Source of the DNA: Blastopirellula sp.
GTDB lineage: Bacteria > Planctomycetota > Planctomycetia > Pirellulales > Pirellulaceae
Direction: 5' to 3'
DNA length: 64,000 bases
Assembly (NCBI GenBank): GCA_002733575.1
Contig: NVWB01000002.1
Location: 44,302-108,301 of the forward strand
The notes below the pieces were generated by a model. That model was not told the origin of the DNA, did not search any database, and worked only from the letters and a program-made list of their open reading frames with translations. Position numbers and translations under genes: made by a program. Below are positions 10,501 through 18,485 of the stretch, in pieces (positions within the stretch are counted from its first letter, which is position 1; each line of letters opens with the position of its first letter).

Positions 10501-11881
10501 CCTTTAGCCCTGAGACCGCATTTTCTGCTTTGCGTTGTTCTTCGGCTGAAAGAGCCGCTTTGGCTGCAACCACAGCAGCCGATGGTTTTTTGGTGAAGAC
10601 TAAAAATTGCACACTACTATCAGATCCACCTGGCTGCGAGACACCTCCAGTATCGATGGCCCCCTTGGCTTTGAATCGCGTGTAACCAGCAGGAAGGTCA
10701 AAGGCAATCAGTGAGTTGGCATGCGTTCCGATTCCGAAAGCAACCGGTTTGTTATCTACCGAAAGTTTGTCGCCTCCTGCGTTTTTACCCACATTGACCG
10801 AACCCCATTGAGTGGAAGCTGATTTCCATTTGAGATCGGTGAGTTTCTTTTCGCCTTTGGGGCCTACAAGTTTCGGTTCAACCCAATTTGCCCAATCGTA
10901 GCTGTATCCATTCCCTGCATCAGTGGCGAGTAGATAGAGCTCTTTGGCACCTGTGATATCGACATCGATATCAACCGAGTGCCCTGGAGTTTTAGGTGTC
11001 ACAACTTTACTGGTAAAGCTGGCTTCCGATTTATTTACTGCTGCGGTTTTTTTTTTCGGAGTGGGCTTTTTTTTCTCTGGTGGAGGTCCGCCAATGAGTC
11101 CTTCGAGATCATCTTTCGTGAGTGAATCAGAAGAGACGCCATCTGCGGGCACTTCTTCTTTAGCGATCCACACAATGGCATTGAGAACTAGCTTGCGGAA
11201 ATTGTCGTCGGCCCAGTTCCAATGGTGATGACCTCCGGTGAAACCAAATCCGCGTCCGCCATCTTCGCGTGTGGCGGCCCAAGCTAAGTGTTGAGGCTGC
11301 CCCAAGGTTTTACGAACATGTTCGTTATTGCTATGTGCCCCGTCAGGACGGCTGAGTGTTTCTTTCGGAGGAATCGCGGATAAGATCGGCGTGACATCTT
11401 TCATGTTCGGTCGAAACCGCATGTGATAATACCATTCGTCGTTGATCTCGAATGGCTTGACGCCCTGGGTGATCTCGTGATTGTTCAGCTTTTTGAACTG
11501 AGCGGTCCAGTGAGGGTTGACGCTCCAGTAAGGCTCAAAGTAGCCACCGATCCATTCTAAGAATTTTTCGCCAGAAGGGCCTTTGGGTACTTCGACCCCG
11601 TAATGAATACAGGCCAAGCCGACCCCTTTTTTCATCAGTTTGTCGAACTCTTCCAGATGCTCGTTCAACAAGTGGCGGCCACCACCATCGCAGTAGACGA
11701 CTACCGCGTCGGCATTGTCGAAGGCTGTAGGATCAGCAGGCCATCCGCCTTCGTACAATGCTGCCTCGAACTGAGGCATGTTTTCAGTCAACGCCAACAT
11801 GAGCAGACGGCATCCGCCCATGTGTTCGTGTGCCCCGTAACCATGACTTGGGCTACCGGGTACGAAGACTACCTTTTTTTT
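7589..11881 (-). CDS. ThuA - NPCBM - PVC dehydrogenase - HEAT - cytochrome c protein
   Basis: A giant multidomain protein. From the first ATG (11821) it has 1,410 residues: a ThuA-like domain (1 to about 235), a Lys/Pro linker, an NPCBM-like beta-sandwich (about 280-430), a PVC-type 'membrane-bound dehydrogenase' beta-propeller (about 445-835), HEAT-like repeats (about 850-1230), and a C-terminal cytochrome c with CNKCH near 1287. The conserved ThuA start (VVFVPGSPSHGYGAHEH) is encoded upstream of that ATG, back to an in-frame TAA at 11882-11884. That 20-codon stretch has no ATG, GTG, TTG or CTG. There is also no signal peptide, although heme attachment needs export. The frame abuts the DUF1080 gene across an A10 run in the -1 frame, so it is probably expressed as the second part of a fused product, unless one base is missing. 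The 3' end encodes KKK. Confidence 0.88.
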   Translation of the reverse strand, partial: KKKVVFVPGSPSHGYGAHEHMGGCRLLMLALTENMPQFEAALYEGGWPADPTAFDNADAVVVYCDGGGRHLLNEHLEEFDKLMKKGVGLACIHYGVEVPKGPSGEKFLEWIGGYFEPYWSVNPHWTAQFKKLNNHEITQGVKPFEINDEWYYHMRFRPNMKDVTPILSAIPPKETLSRPDGAHSNNEHVRKTLGQPQHLAWAATREDGGRGFGFTGGHHHWNWADDNFRKLVLNAIVWIAKEEVPADGVSSDSLTKDDLEGLIGGPPPEKKKPTPKKKTAAVNKSEASFTSKVVTPKTPGHSVDIDVDITGAKELYLLATDAGNGYSYDWANWVEPKLVGPKGEKKLTDLKWKSASTQWGSVNVGKNAGGDKLSVDNKPVAFGIGTHANSLIAFDLPAGYTRFKAKGAIDTGGVSQPGGSDSSVQFLVFTKKPSAAVVAAKAALSAEEQRKAENAVSGLKVHDDLVATLSAAEPDLKSITNIDVDHRGRIWVCDVMNYRRNNGSRPEGDRILILEDTNGDGISDKTIVYYQGRDVDSAMGICVLGNKVIVSATPNIIVFTDLDGDDKPDKKEMLFTNTGQPQHDHSAHSFSFGPDGKLYWNVGNTGKYVHDKDGKPVVDLAGNTVIDNGKPYIGGMPFRCNMDGSDFEVLAHNFRNNYEVAVDSFGTLWQSDNDDDGNRGVRINYVMQYGNYGYRDQMTGAGWKVPRTNMEKEVPLQHWHLNDPGVVPNLIQTYAGSPTGICVYEGRLLPKVFWDQVIHCDAGPNIVRAYPAKNDGAGYSAEIVDVLHGENDNWFRPADVCVAPDGSLFISDWYDPGVGGHAQRDLDRGRLFRVAPKGSKYTVPKYDFDSIEGAIEALASPNGSARYMAWTALHQQGSKAESALLTMYQSNKNPRLRARALWLLSKIEGRGTHYVETALKDKDANIRITGLRLAHQLQLDPASVVSQVVNDRSVQVRREAAIALRFSDSSEANRLWAQLAAKHDGKDRWYLEALGIGADLHWDARLDAYLAQVGNKLNTTASRDIVWRSRAAKTTDLLVIIINQDSTSAADLPRYFRAFDFQANGDTKNQAMAQLAFSDSSKSGEAASFILGEAIKRLGRFDIQGDKQKAAALEKALTKLQGTSQYVQLVSKFDLKNHYPTLLKMAQAQPGSTLGVEAVRVLLDKKQFQLLNGPLYDNDIELAIATATAMGNSASGGINGLMLPLVKNNKLDVQLRRIAVKALATNKGGAEQLMKLVKAGTLDSALQQATAVSLSNVIFKEIRAEAQKLFPAPPSKDNKPIPAISELVKQRGSVATGKKIFETTGTCNKCHIVNKQGKDVGPDLSEIGSKLSREAFFESVLYPSAGISHNYENWAVLLDNGTAVSGLKTSETADSVTIKNQEGLSRTFNKDEVEELKMLSISVMPNDLQKLITIQELVDVVDYLSTLKKK

Positions 11882-12582
11882 TTAGATAATTTCAGACGCT
11901 TCAGTTGCACGTCTTTGAACTGAACTTTCATCGGAGGACCAGCGTGTAATTGCAAGGCCAAGATTCCACTGGTTCGGGCATCTTTTTCGCCTTCGTCAAT
12001 GACTTCTGTCATAACCACGCCATTGATGATATGCGTCAGGTGATTGCCTTTAGCGATGACATGGAATTCATTCCATTCGCCAGCTTTAACCGCTTTGCCC
12101 AATTCGGCAGGGTCGCCTAACGAGGTGATCACTGAATTGCCTTTGCCATCTCTGATGACAGCTTTTTGGCCTCGTTTGGCCAACACGCCACGAGCTTTTT
12201 CTTCGTAGTTGGTTCCGACCCAGCTACCGGCAAAGTCAATATCGGCTTGGTAGCCTTTGACGACATTGTTGCCTAAGTGAGTTGAACGATATTGAATACC
12301 CGAGTTGCCAGCGAATATGCGGAACTTCACTTTGAGTTCAAAGTCATCAACTTTGCCTTGATCCCAAATCAAGAAGGTGTTGCCTTTGGTTGGGTTATCG
12401 GCGGTTGTTTCCCCGGTAAGGGCTCCATCTTGAACCGACCAGAATTCTGATTTTCCGTCCCAACCTTCGAGGGTCTTTCCGTCGAAAATTGATTTGAAAC
12501 CATCTTCAGCTTTTGCGGCTGAGCTGAAAGCCAAGCCCATCACGAGGGCCAATCCAAATATGCGTTGCAGGTGTCGTCTCAT
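11869..12582 (-). CDS. Secreted DUF1080 (3-keto-disaccharide hydrolase-like) protein
   Basis: A 237-residue exported beta-sandwich protein. A signal peptide (about residues 1-25, ending SSAAKA) is followed by a complete DUF1080 domain, from FKSIFDGKTLEGW to the closing strand MKVQFKDVQLKRL. DUF1080 proteins are related to family 16 glycoside hydrolases and concanavalin-like lectins, and some hydrolyse 3-keto-glucosides. In zero frame it ends in SKKKR and TAG at 11869-11871. The lysines are encoded by ten consecutive A, exactly where the ThuA frame begins in the -1 register. The coding regions overlap by 13 bases, and this gene supplies the only signal peptide for the downstream frame. Confidence 0.92.
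   Translation of the reverse strand: MRRHLQRIFGLALVMGLAFSSAAKAEDGFKSIFDGKTLEGWDGKSEFWSVQDGALTGETTADNPTKGNTFLIWDQGKVDDFELKVKFRIFAGNSGIQYRSTHLGNNVVKGYQADIDFAGSWVGTNYEEKARGVLAKRGQKAVIRDGKGNSVITSLGDPAELGKAVKAGEWNEFHVIAKGNHLTHIINGVVMTEVIDEGEKDARTSGILALQLHAGPPMKVQFKDVQLKRLKLSKKKR
11874..11883 (-). other. A10 slippery run joining DUF1080 and ThuA frames
   Basis: On the coding strand TCT is followed by ten A, then GGTAGTC. Zero frame reads Lys-Lys-Lys-Arg-stop. A -1 slip, or one added A in the transcript, reads on into Lys-Val-Val-Phe-Val-Pro-Gly, the conserved ThuA start. No convincing downstream stem or upstream Shine-Dalgarno stimulator is visible, which favours RNA polymerase slippage over a classical ribosomal frameshift signal. 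A miscounted homopolymer would look the same. Confidence 0.7.
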
Positions 12583-12844
12583 CAGGAACTCCGTCTAATG
12601 CAAAGTGAAAGATAATGCGGGGCAGGATAGATTTCGCAGGGTATCAATAACTGCGAAGTTGTATTGTAATTTTAATCAAGCGATCATTTTAGACAGATTC
12701 AACACAGTTTGCACCTAGTTAAAGTCCATTCTTGCAAGAGACTTGGAAAAACTTTGGAGTTTCTTAGCTGCAAAATTTGTGTTCTCTTGCGATTTGCAAT
12801 TTAAGGGAAGTTTAGTTCCCCAAAAAACATGGCGCTACTCCATG
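12583..12844. other. Intergenic region upstream of DUF1080 gene
   Basis: About 260 bases, AT-rich, with no coding potential that I trust. It should contain the promoter of the DUF1080-ThuA transcription unit, because the terminator on its right isolates it from the upstream cluster. I could not settle on a -35/-10 pair. Confidence 0.45.
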
Positions 12845-12881
12845 AAAAAAGCTGGCGAGCTTACAAGCATCACCAGCTTTT
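12845..12881 (-). terminator. Intrinsic terminator of the cytochrome cluster
   Basis: A nine-base stem (AAAAGCTGG with CCAGCTTTT, 17-base loop) is followed on the minus strand by a run of six T. It lies 25 bases beyond the stop codon of the cytochrome-WD40 gene and marks the end of the four-gene cluster transcribed leftwards. Confidence 0.8.
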
Positions 12882-12905
12882 GTAGATCAACAGATAGTTG
12901 CCGGC

Positions 12906-15704
12906 TTATTTGCCGTAAACTTCTTTGAACAATTGTTGCTGTTGTTGAATTTCATAGAGTTGGGTTTCGATGGCATTCAAAGCCGTTTCTTTTTCTGAAG
13001 ACGTTTTGGTTTGTGCATCGATAATCGCTTTCACTTTCGCTTGTTGCTCTTGAAGCAGTTTCAATTGAGCCTGAATTTCGGCCAACTGTTTTGCTGCTTG
13101 ATCAACGGCCGCTTGTTTGGCGACCATCGCTTGTTGCATTTCAGTCAACTTCATTTTTTCTAAATCCGCAGCCTGTTTGGCTACTGTACTTTTTGCAGTG
13201 GCGGCTTTTGCTTGTTCGGCCAGCTTTTGCGGTTGGGCTGCAAAGGCTTGCTTTTCGGCAACCACAGCCTCTGCTTTAGCTTTAGCGGCAGTCGCAGCTT
13301 GTGTGGCCGCAGCAGCGGTCGTTTTTTGTTTCGCTACAGCTTCCATCATAGCAGTATGTTCTGCTTGCAACTTCGGCTGCAATTGTTTTGCGGTGTTCAT
13401 GGCCGCCGTGTTATTCGCAATTTGTTTCTGCAAAGCGGGAATGCTTTTGCCCAATTGCGTCAACTGTTGTTTGGCAGTTGCAGCTTGTTTTTGTGCTTGA
13501 TCAAGCTCGATCTTGACTTTCGCCAGGGCGGTTGTCTTAGCGGTCACTTGTTTTTCTAGCGTTGCCTTGGTTGCAGCTTGGGCCTTGATGTCGGCTTGTA
13601 GCTTGGTTGACTCAGCAGTCTTTTTCTGCGAATTGGCCTGCTGGTCATTGAGTTGCTTTTGCAGCAAAGTTACTCTGGCCGTTGCCGAAACCACGACTTC
13701 GTTTGCGATTTTTGCAGATTCCTTGGCCACTGTTAATTGGGCCGTTTTTTCTTCTACCAGTTTTTGCAAACCGGGCTTTGCTTCATCGGGAGTCTTCTCT
13801 AACTCTGCTTTAGCCGAAGCGAGTTCTTCTCCTAGAATAGCAACTTCCTTGTCTGCATTGGCTTTTTCATCAGCAGCAGCCTTGGTTACGGTGCCGGCAC
13901 TGGCTACCGAAGCGGTTGTTTTTTTGATCAGCTCGGCCAATATCCCAATTTCTGAGACTGTTTTGGCAGAAACCGTAGTCGTTTTGTTTAACTGATCACC
14001 CATTGATTTGAGTTTAGCTTGTTCGGCTACTAATGCTTTGGCAGCCGCGGTGTGAGCAGCAACTTTTGGTGCAACTTGGTTCATGATTGCCGTTGCTGCC
14101 ACTTTTTGCTTCTCAGCCGTTTGCTTGTCTGTGCTACCTTTGGCGATTGCAGCTTGCAAGTCGGTTACCTTTTTGGCGGTTGCTTGAATTTGTGTGTTTT
14201 TCGCATTTGCCGCAGCTTCAGCCTTAGTGATTGCGGCCAGTTGTTGGTCAGCCGCTGCTTTTGCTTTAGTCGAAGCCTCTGCCAATTGGGCAATTAATTG
14301 ATCGTAGGTCGGAGAGTTGCCTGGCAGTTCAACAACCGGTTTCGCATCTTCCACATTCCACAAGACAACCTTGCCTGTCCAGGCGCCTCCGATGACCCGC
14401 TTGCCATCGTAAGTGAAAGCTGATTTAAGGGCCAAGTCTGCAAACGCAGGGAACCTCTTCAGTTCTTTGCCTTCGGTATCAAATACTTTGACGAGCTTAT
14501 CTCGGCCAGCGGTCGCCATGCGGCCATCGTGTGTGTAGTGAACACTTAAGGTTCCGCCGCCATGTGCGTTGAAACTTTTTACTACTTTTCCATCGTTCAT
14601 TTCCCAGAGTTTGACTGAGGCATCTTCACTGGCGGTGGCCAATAAGTTGGAATCTCCACGCCAGCTCATCGAGCCAATCGCTCCTTTGTGACCTGTAAGA
14701 TTCAAATACTCACGCCCCGTTTCGGCTTCCCAAATATAGAGGCCGGCCGAACGATCCGCAGTTGCCAACAATACGCCGTCAGGGCTGAACTCTAACGAGG
14801 TAATCCAGTCGGTATGTTTTCGAATATCGGAGATCATGGTTCCGTCGGTGGTGGAATAAATTCGCACAATTCTTTGTGGACCACCCAAGGCAATCAAAGC
14901 ATGGTCAGAACTAATATCGGCTGCTAAGACCACGTCGAGTTCATCGCCCACCGTGATAACTTTTTTGCCGGTTCGTACTTCATAGATCGAAACGCTGCCA
15001 GAGTGCCCACCGCGTCCGCCGCCTGCTAACAACAGTTCGCCGTTACGACTAAATCGCAAAACGTAGGGGATGCCTTGTGGGAAGGGCAACACGCCTAACA
15101 GATCACCGCTATCGGTGTTGTAGAGTGCAATTTGTTTCTGCCCGGCAATCGCTGCTAAAGGAGCCCAAGGACTACAGGCAACTGCGGTAACCGCTGCTGA
15201 CTTAGTTGTTGGGACTACTGGCTGACGCCATAAACCTTCCGGCATTGCGGCTGGACCTTCGGGTTTGCCGGTCGATCCACCAGCGGCCATGCTGAGATTG
15301 GGCTTGTTTGATTTTTTGATGGTCGAGCCACTGTTTTCCAGAGCACCCAGTTCAATCCACTGTTTGATCATTGCCAGTTTCGGAGCAGGCAGTTTGTCTT
15401 GCTTCGGTGGCATTTTCGGTTCATCTAGGTGATCGATTAAATCCCACAAGCGAGAGCTATCGATATCTTCAGCGTAAACAATCTCTCCGCTGGAACCACC
15501 TTCCATTAGCGCCCCGTAGCTATCGAGTGCCAGCCCGCCTTCGGACTTGTCTTGGTTATGACAAGAGAAGCAATGCTCACGAAAAATCGGCCTTACTTGC
15601 TCGTCGTACGAAATTTTCGGTAGGTCGGACGCTGGCTTTTTATCTTCTGCTGATACACTTAAAGAAAGCAACAGAACAACAGCAAAACTTGTGATAATCT
15701 TCAT
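12906..15704 (-). CDS. Cytochrome c (PSCyt1) - WD40 - coiled-coil protein
   Basis: A 932-residue exported protein. A signal peptide (MKIITSFAVVLLLSLSVSA) precedes a PSCyt1 domain with CFSCH near residue 46, then a WD40-type beta-propeller (about 165-455, with repeated DGVLLATAD...YIWEAETGR units). The last 470 residues are an Ala/Lys/Gln-rich coiled coil with almost no aromatic residues. The ATG at 15704 has a GGAG six bases upstream. It is the last gene of a four-gene cluster common in Planctomycetes and may be a surface redox scaffold. The coiled coil could reach across the periplasm or oligomerise; that is inference. The low-complexity 3' half leaves long open frames on the other strand that are not genes. 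Confidence 0.9.
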   Translation of the reverse strand: MKIITSFAVVLLLSLSVSAEDKKPASDLPKISYDEQVRPIFREHCFSCHNQDKSEGGLALDSYGALMEGGSSGEIVYAEDIDSSRLWDLIDHLDEPKMPPKQDKLPAPKLAMIKQWIELGALENSGSTIKKSNKPNLSMAAGGSTGKPEGPAAMPEGLWRQPVVPTTKSAAVTAVACSPWAPLAAIAGQKQIALYNTDSGDLLGVLPFPQGIPYVLRFSRNGELLLAGGGRGGHSGSVSIYEVRTGKKVITVGDELDVVLAADISSDHALIALGGPQRIVRIYSTTDGTMISDIRKHTDWITSLEFSPDGVLLATADRSAGLYIWEAETGREYLNLTGHKGAIGSMSWRGDSNLLATASEDASVKLWEMNDGKVVKSFNAHGGGTLSVHYTHDGRMATAGRDKLVKVFDTEGKELKRFPAFADLALKSAFTYDGKRVIGGAWTGKVVLWNVEDAKPVVELPGNSPTYDQLIAQLAEASTKAKAAADQQLAAITKAEAAANAKNTQIQATAKKVTDLQAAIAKGSTDKQTAEKQKVAATAIMNQVAPKVAAHTAAAKALVAEQAKLKSMGDQLNKTTTVSAKTVSEIGILAELIKKTTASVASAGTVTKAAADEKANADKEVAILGEELASAKAELEKTPDEAKPGLQKLVEEKTAQLTVAKESAKIANEVVVSATARVTLLQKQLNDQQANSQKKTAESTKLQADIKAQAATKATLEKQVTAKTTALAKVKIELDQAQKQAATAKQQLTQLGKSIPALQKQIANNTAAMNTAKQLQPKLQAEHTAMMEAVAKQKTTAAAATQAATAAKAKAEAVVAEKQAFAAQPQKLAEQAKAATAKSTVAKQAADLEKMKLTEMQQAMVAKQAAVDQAAKQLAEIQAQLKLLQEQQAKVKAIIDAQTKTSSEKETALNAIETQLYEIQQQQQLFKEVYGK

Positions 15705-15958
15705 CGTAACTCCGGTCGTCAAATGAACGAACCTTCGGCAAGAAAGGGGGAACTAATTTGGAATTATATATTTGCGATAGTGCTAATTATACCATGCGAA
15801 AGCTGAAGCAACGCATGATTTTGGGTAGGATCGTCAAACTCCAAGGCAACAATGTACAGTTGAGAGTGACGTTTGGCACAGCGAGGAAGGATATCTTACA
15901 AAGCAGACAGTTTGAGCCAGACAAATGGCTGGCCCAATTTGTTTGCGAATTTTATTAC
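15705..15958. other. Intra-cluster spacer
   Basis: About 250 bases between the Ig-DUF1549/1553 gene and the cytochrome-WD40 gene, both minus strand. It is AT-rich and holds no gene that I can support. The spacing leaves room for an internal promoter, but none was recognised. Confidence 0.4.
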
Positions 15959-18409
15959 TTAGTGGTTAAAAAGGTATTCTCGGGAGTTCAGAACTGCCCA
16001 AAAGACGTCTTCCAATCCTTGATTCACGTTTTCATCTTGTTCAACAACGCCCATCAAGCGAGAAATTTCTTCTTCGTTCGGTTTGCGGCTCAAGCAGCGA
16101 ATGTAAATCTTTTCAATCACTTGCTCTGGCTTAGCCCCTTCTGTGATCCAAGTGGAAACTAGTTTGCCCTGAGAAATTTTTGTCTGTGTGGTGCTTCCGT
16201 TGATCATGTGCAGTGATTGCGACAAAGTTGGGGAAGTGGTCGCTTCACCCGCACAAGCGGTTTCTCTTTCAGAGCGGCCGAAGGTTGTTAGAAAATAGTT
16301 TGAAGTGGTCCCATCGGCAATTTGCACTGCTTTGGCACCCAGTGGCAAGCCCTTGAATTTGTCTTGCGTATTGGTCGACTGGCTAATGCAATCCAACAAT
16401 TGTTCCGCCGGAATACGTCGCACTTGTGCGTAAGCAAAGTTCTTGGTGTCTTGACGATTCGTATCGTTAGGAACAGTTGATCGTTGATATGCCTTAGAGG
16501 CACAAATGTCTCGAACCAATGCTTTGAAATCAAATTTATATTCAGTCAGTTTTCCACCCAGCGTCTTGAATAATTCAGGATTACTTGGCGGGTTGCTGAC
16601 TCGAATGTCATCCACAGGGTCAATGATGCCGACGCCTGTGAAATGTTGCCAGATGCGATTGGCCACACTGGTTGAAAACAACTCATTCTCAGAAGAGGTC
16701 AACCACTCGGCCAACAGTTCACGACGATCTCGTCCCTTGGTATCAGGAGTTGCCCCGCCTAAGAATTTCGGTGCCATGATTTTATTGCCTACCAGGTGGC
16801 GAACATCTCCGCTGCTTCGATTGTAGATAATTCTTTCACGATAATCTTCACCCGTCTTTCTTCCAATTTGCGCGAAGAACGCAGCAAAGCTGTAATAGTC
16901 ATCCATGGTCCAACGGTCAAACGGATGATTATGACACTGGGCACATTGAGTTCGGATACCCATGAAAACTTGAGCCACATTTTCAGCGGTCTTTAAAGTA
17001 TCGGTTTCGATCTGATAAAAATTCGTAGCCGGATTACTAAACGTTCCGCCCGATGCACTCAGCATTTCGCGGACCATTTGATCAAGCGGTACTTCATTCG
17101 CAATTTTTTCAGTCAACCAGTTGTTGTACAAAAAGGCCGATTTGTAACTCACTTGGTTGTTCACACTTTTGATCATCAGAATCTGTGCCCATTTCATGGC
17201 CCAAATCTCGGAGAACTCTTTTCGTTCTAACAATCGATTGACGAGTTGAGCTCGTTTATCGGCAGAATTGTCTGCCATAAACTGCTGGTACTCTTCAGCC
17301 GTTGGAAGATGACCCGTGATATCGATGGAAGTTCGACGTAAGTATTCTTCATCGGTACAAACTTCACTTGGCAATATTCGCAGATTATGTAGCTTGGCAC
17401 CCACGAGTTCATCGATATAGTTGCCAGTAACTTTGGGTTGTTCGTACTGCAAATCGGTAGGCAAAATAACGGTTTGAGATCCTACGGTGTGGATATCATA
17501 GCGGGCCATGACAAACGCTTCGCCTCGGGCACCAGCGGTGACTAATCCATCTTTGGTAATCGGGGCCGAGTTGCCGTTGCTTGATGAGAACATCGTCAAG
17601 TTGGTCACATCTCGGGTTGAACCATCAGAGAAGAATGCTTTGACAATAAATTGTTGCGTGGTGCCCTCCCCTTCAAGCACAGCTTTAGGTGGATAGATTT
17701 CAACTTTTTCGCAAGTCGGTACTTCGCCTGGATCTTTAGGGGCACCTGCCGCTAACCAGCGGTACATGGTTTCGTAGTACTCTGAGTCTTTACTAAACTG
17801 CTTACCGCCAGTATGAGGGACGGCACCAATTGCTTTTTCAATCAAAAGGCTGGCTTCTGGAACGGCCAAGTTAATTCGTCGTACACTGTTTTCGCGTGTG
17901 ATACGATGATGGTCACCATCGGGGTCGAATCCGAAGATGGAAAGATTGAACCCATCTTTACCACGAGCCGATCCGTGACAGCTTCCCGTGTTACAGCCTG
18001 CTCTGAGGAACAAGGCCATCACATCCATTTTGAAGCTGACTTCTCTCTCTTTGGTGGCATCTTTGACTGAGATCGGAACATCGACTTTATGTCCTGAAAA
18101 CTCAACGGTCAACTTGGTCTCACCATCGGCAACTGGCTTGAGCAAGTTCCCTGATAGATTGACTAGTTTTTCGTCTGCCACAGTCCACTTCACTTGATTG
18201 GTGACATCCAATGTGACATCGTCATCACGCGTGGCAACCACGATCAACTTTTGCGAGTCACGTTGCGTGAGCAATTGCACGTCAGCCGGGTAGACATTAA
18301 TTTTTGCAATTCCAGATTGAGCCTTGACTTCACTGACCGATAACCAGCCAGAAAAAGCAACAACTAAACCAAGTGAAAAACATTTCTGAGCGATTCCGTT
18401 ATTATTCAC
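15959..18409 (-). CDS. Ig-like - DUF1549 - DUF1553 protein
   Basis: An 816-residue exported protein. A signal peptide (to about residue 30, SVSEVKA) is followed by an Ig-like (Big_2-type) domain (about 32-120), a cytochrome-like segment with a widely spaced CNTGSCH motif (C-X4-C-H), a second Ig-like domain (about 230-320), DUF1549 with CAQCH (RTQCAQCHNHPFDRW), and DUF1553 to the end. The start codon is GTG at 18407-18409, supported by AAAGGAG eight bases upstream. It belongs to the four-gene cluster and lies 76 bp downstream of the PPC gene. It probably works with the cluster's DUF1501 and cytochrome-WD40 proteins outside the cytoplasm. Confidence 0.9.
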   Translation of the reverse strand: MNNNGIAQKCFSLGLVVAFSGWLSVSEVKAQSGIAKINVYPADVQLLTQRDSQKLIVVATRDDDVTLDVTNQVKWTVADEKLVNLSGNLLKPVADGETKLTVEFSGHKVDVPISVKDATKEREVSFKMDVMALFLRAGCNTGSCHGSARGKDGFNLSIFGFDPDGDHHRITRENSVRRINLAVPEASLLIEKAIGAVPHTGGKQFSKDSEYYETMYRWLAAGAPKDPGEVPTCEKVEIYPPKAVLEGEGTTQQFIVKAFFSDGSTRDVTNLTMFSSSNGNSAPITKDGLVTAGARGEAFVMARYDIHTVGSQTVILPTDLQYEQPKVTGNYIDELVGAKLHNLRILPSEVCTDEEYLRRTSIDITGHLPTAEEYQQFMADNSADKRAQLVNRLLERKEFSEIWAMKWAQILMIKSVNNQVSYKSAFLYNNWLTEKIANEVPLDQMVREMLSASGGTFSNPATNFYQIETDTLKTAENVAQVFMGIRTQCAQCHNHPFDRWTMDDYYSFAAFFAQIGRKTGEDYRERIIYNRSSGDVRHLVGNKIMAPKFLGGATPDTKGRDRRELLAEWLTSSENELFSTSVANRIWQHFTGVGIIDPVDDIRVSNPPSNPELFKTLGGKLTEYKFDFKALVRDICASKAYQRSTVPNDTNRQDTKNFAYAQVRRIPAEQLLDCISQSTNTQDKFKGLPLGAKAVQIADGTTSNYFLTTFGRSERETACAGEATTSPTLSQSLHMINGSTTQTKISQGKLVSTWITEGAKPEQVIEKIYIRCLSRKPNEEEISRLMGVVEQDENVNQGLEDVFWAVLNSREYLFNH

Positions 18410-18485
18410 GGCTGCTCTCCTTTAAATATCAAACCAGTGAAAGACTGGAAACTTTATTTGGATGGGGGAATATTCTAAAACGTAT

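Noticed and set aside
13117..13995. Long plus-strand open frames opposite the coiled-coil region
   Set aside because: They are Cys/Ala/Leu-rich mirror images of the Ala/Lys/Gln codons of the real minus-strand gene and have no independent features.
15758..16162. 134-codon plus-strand frame
   Set aside because: About half of it lies over the 3' end of the Ig-DUF1553 gene on the other strand, and the rest has no recognisable character or ribosome-binding site.
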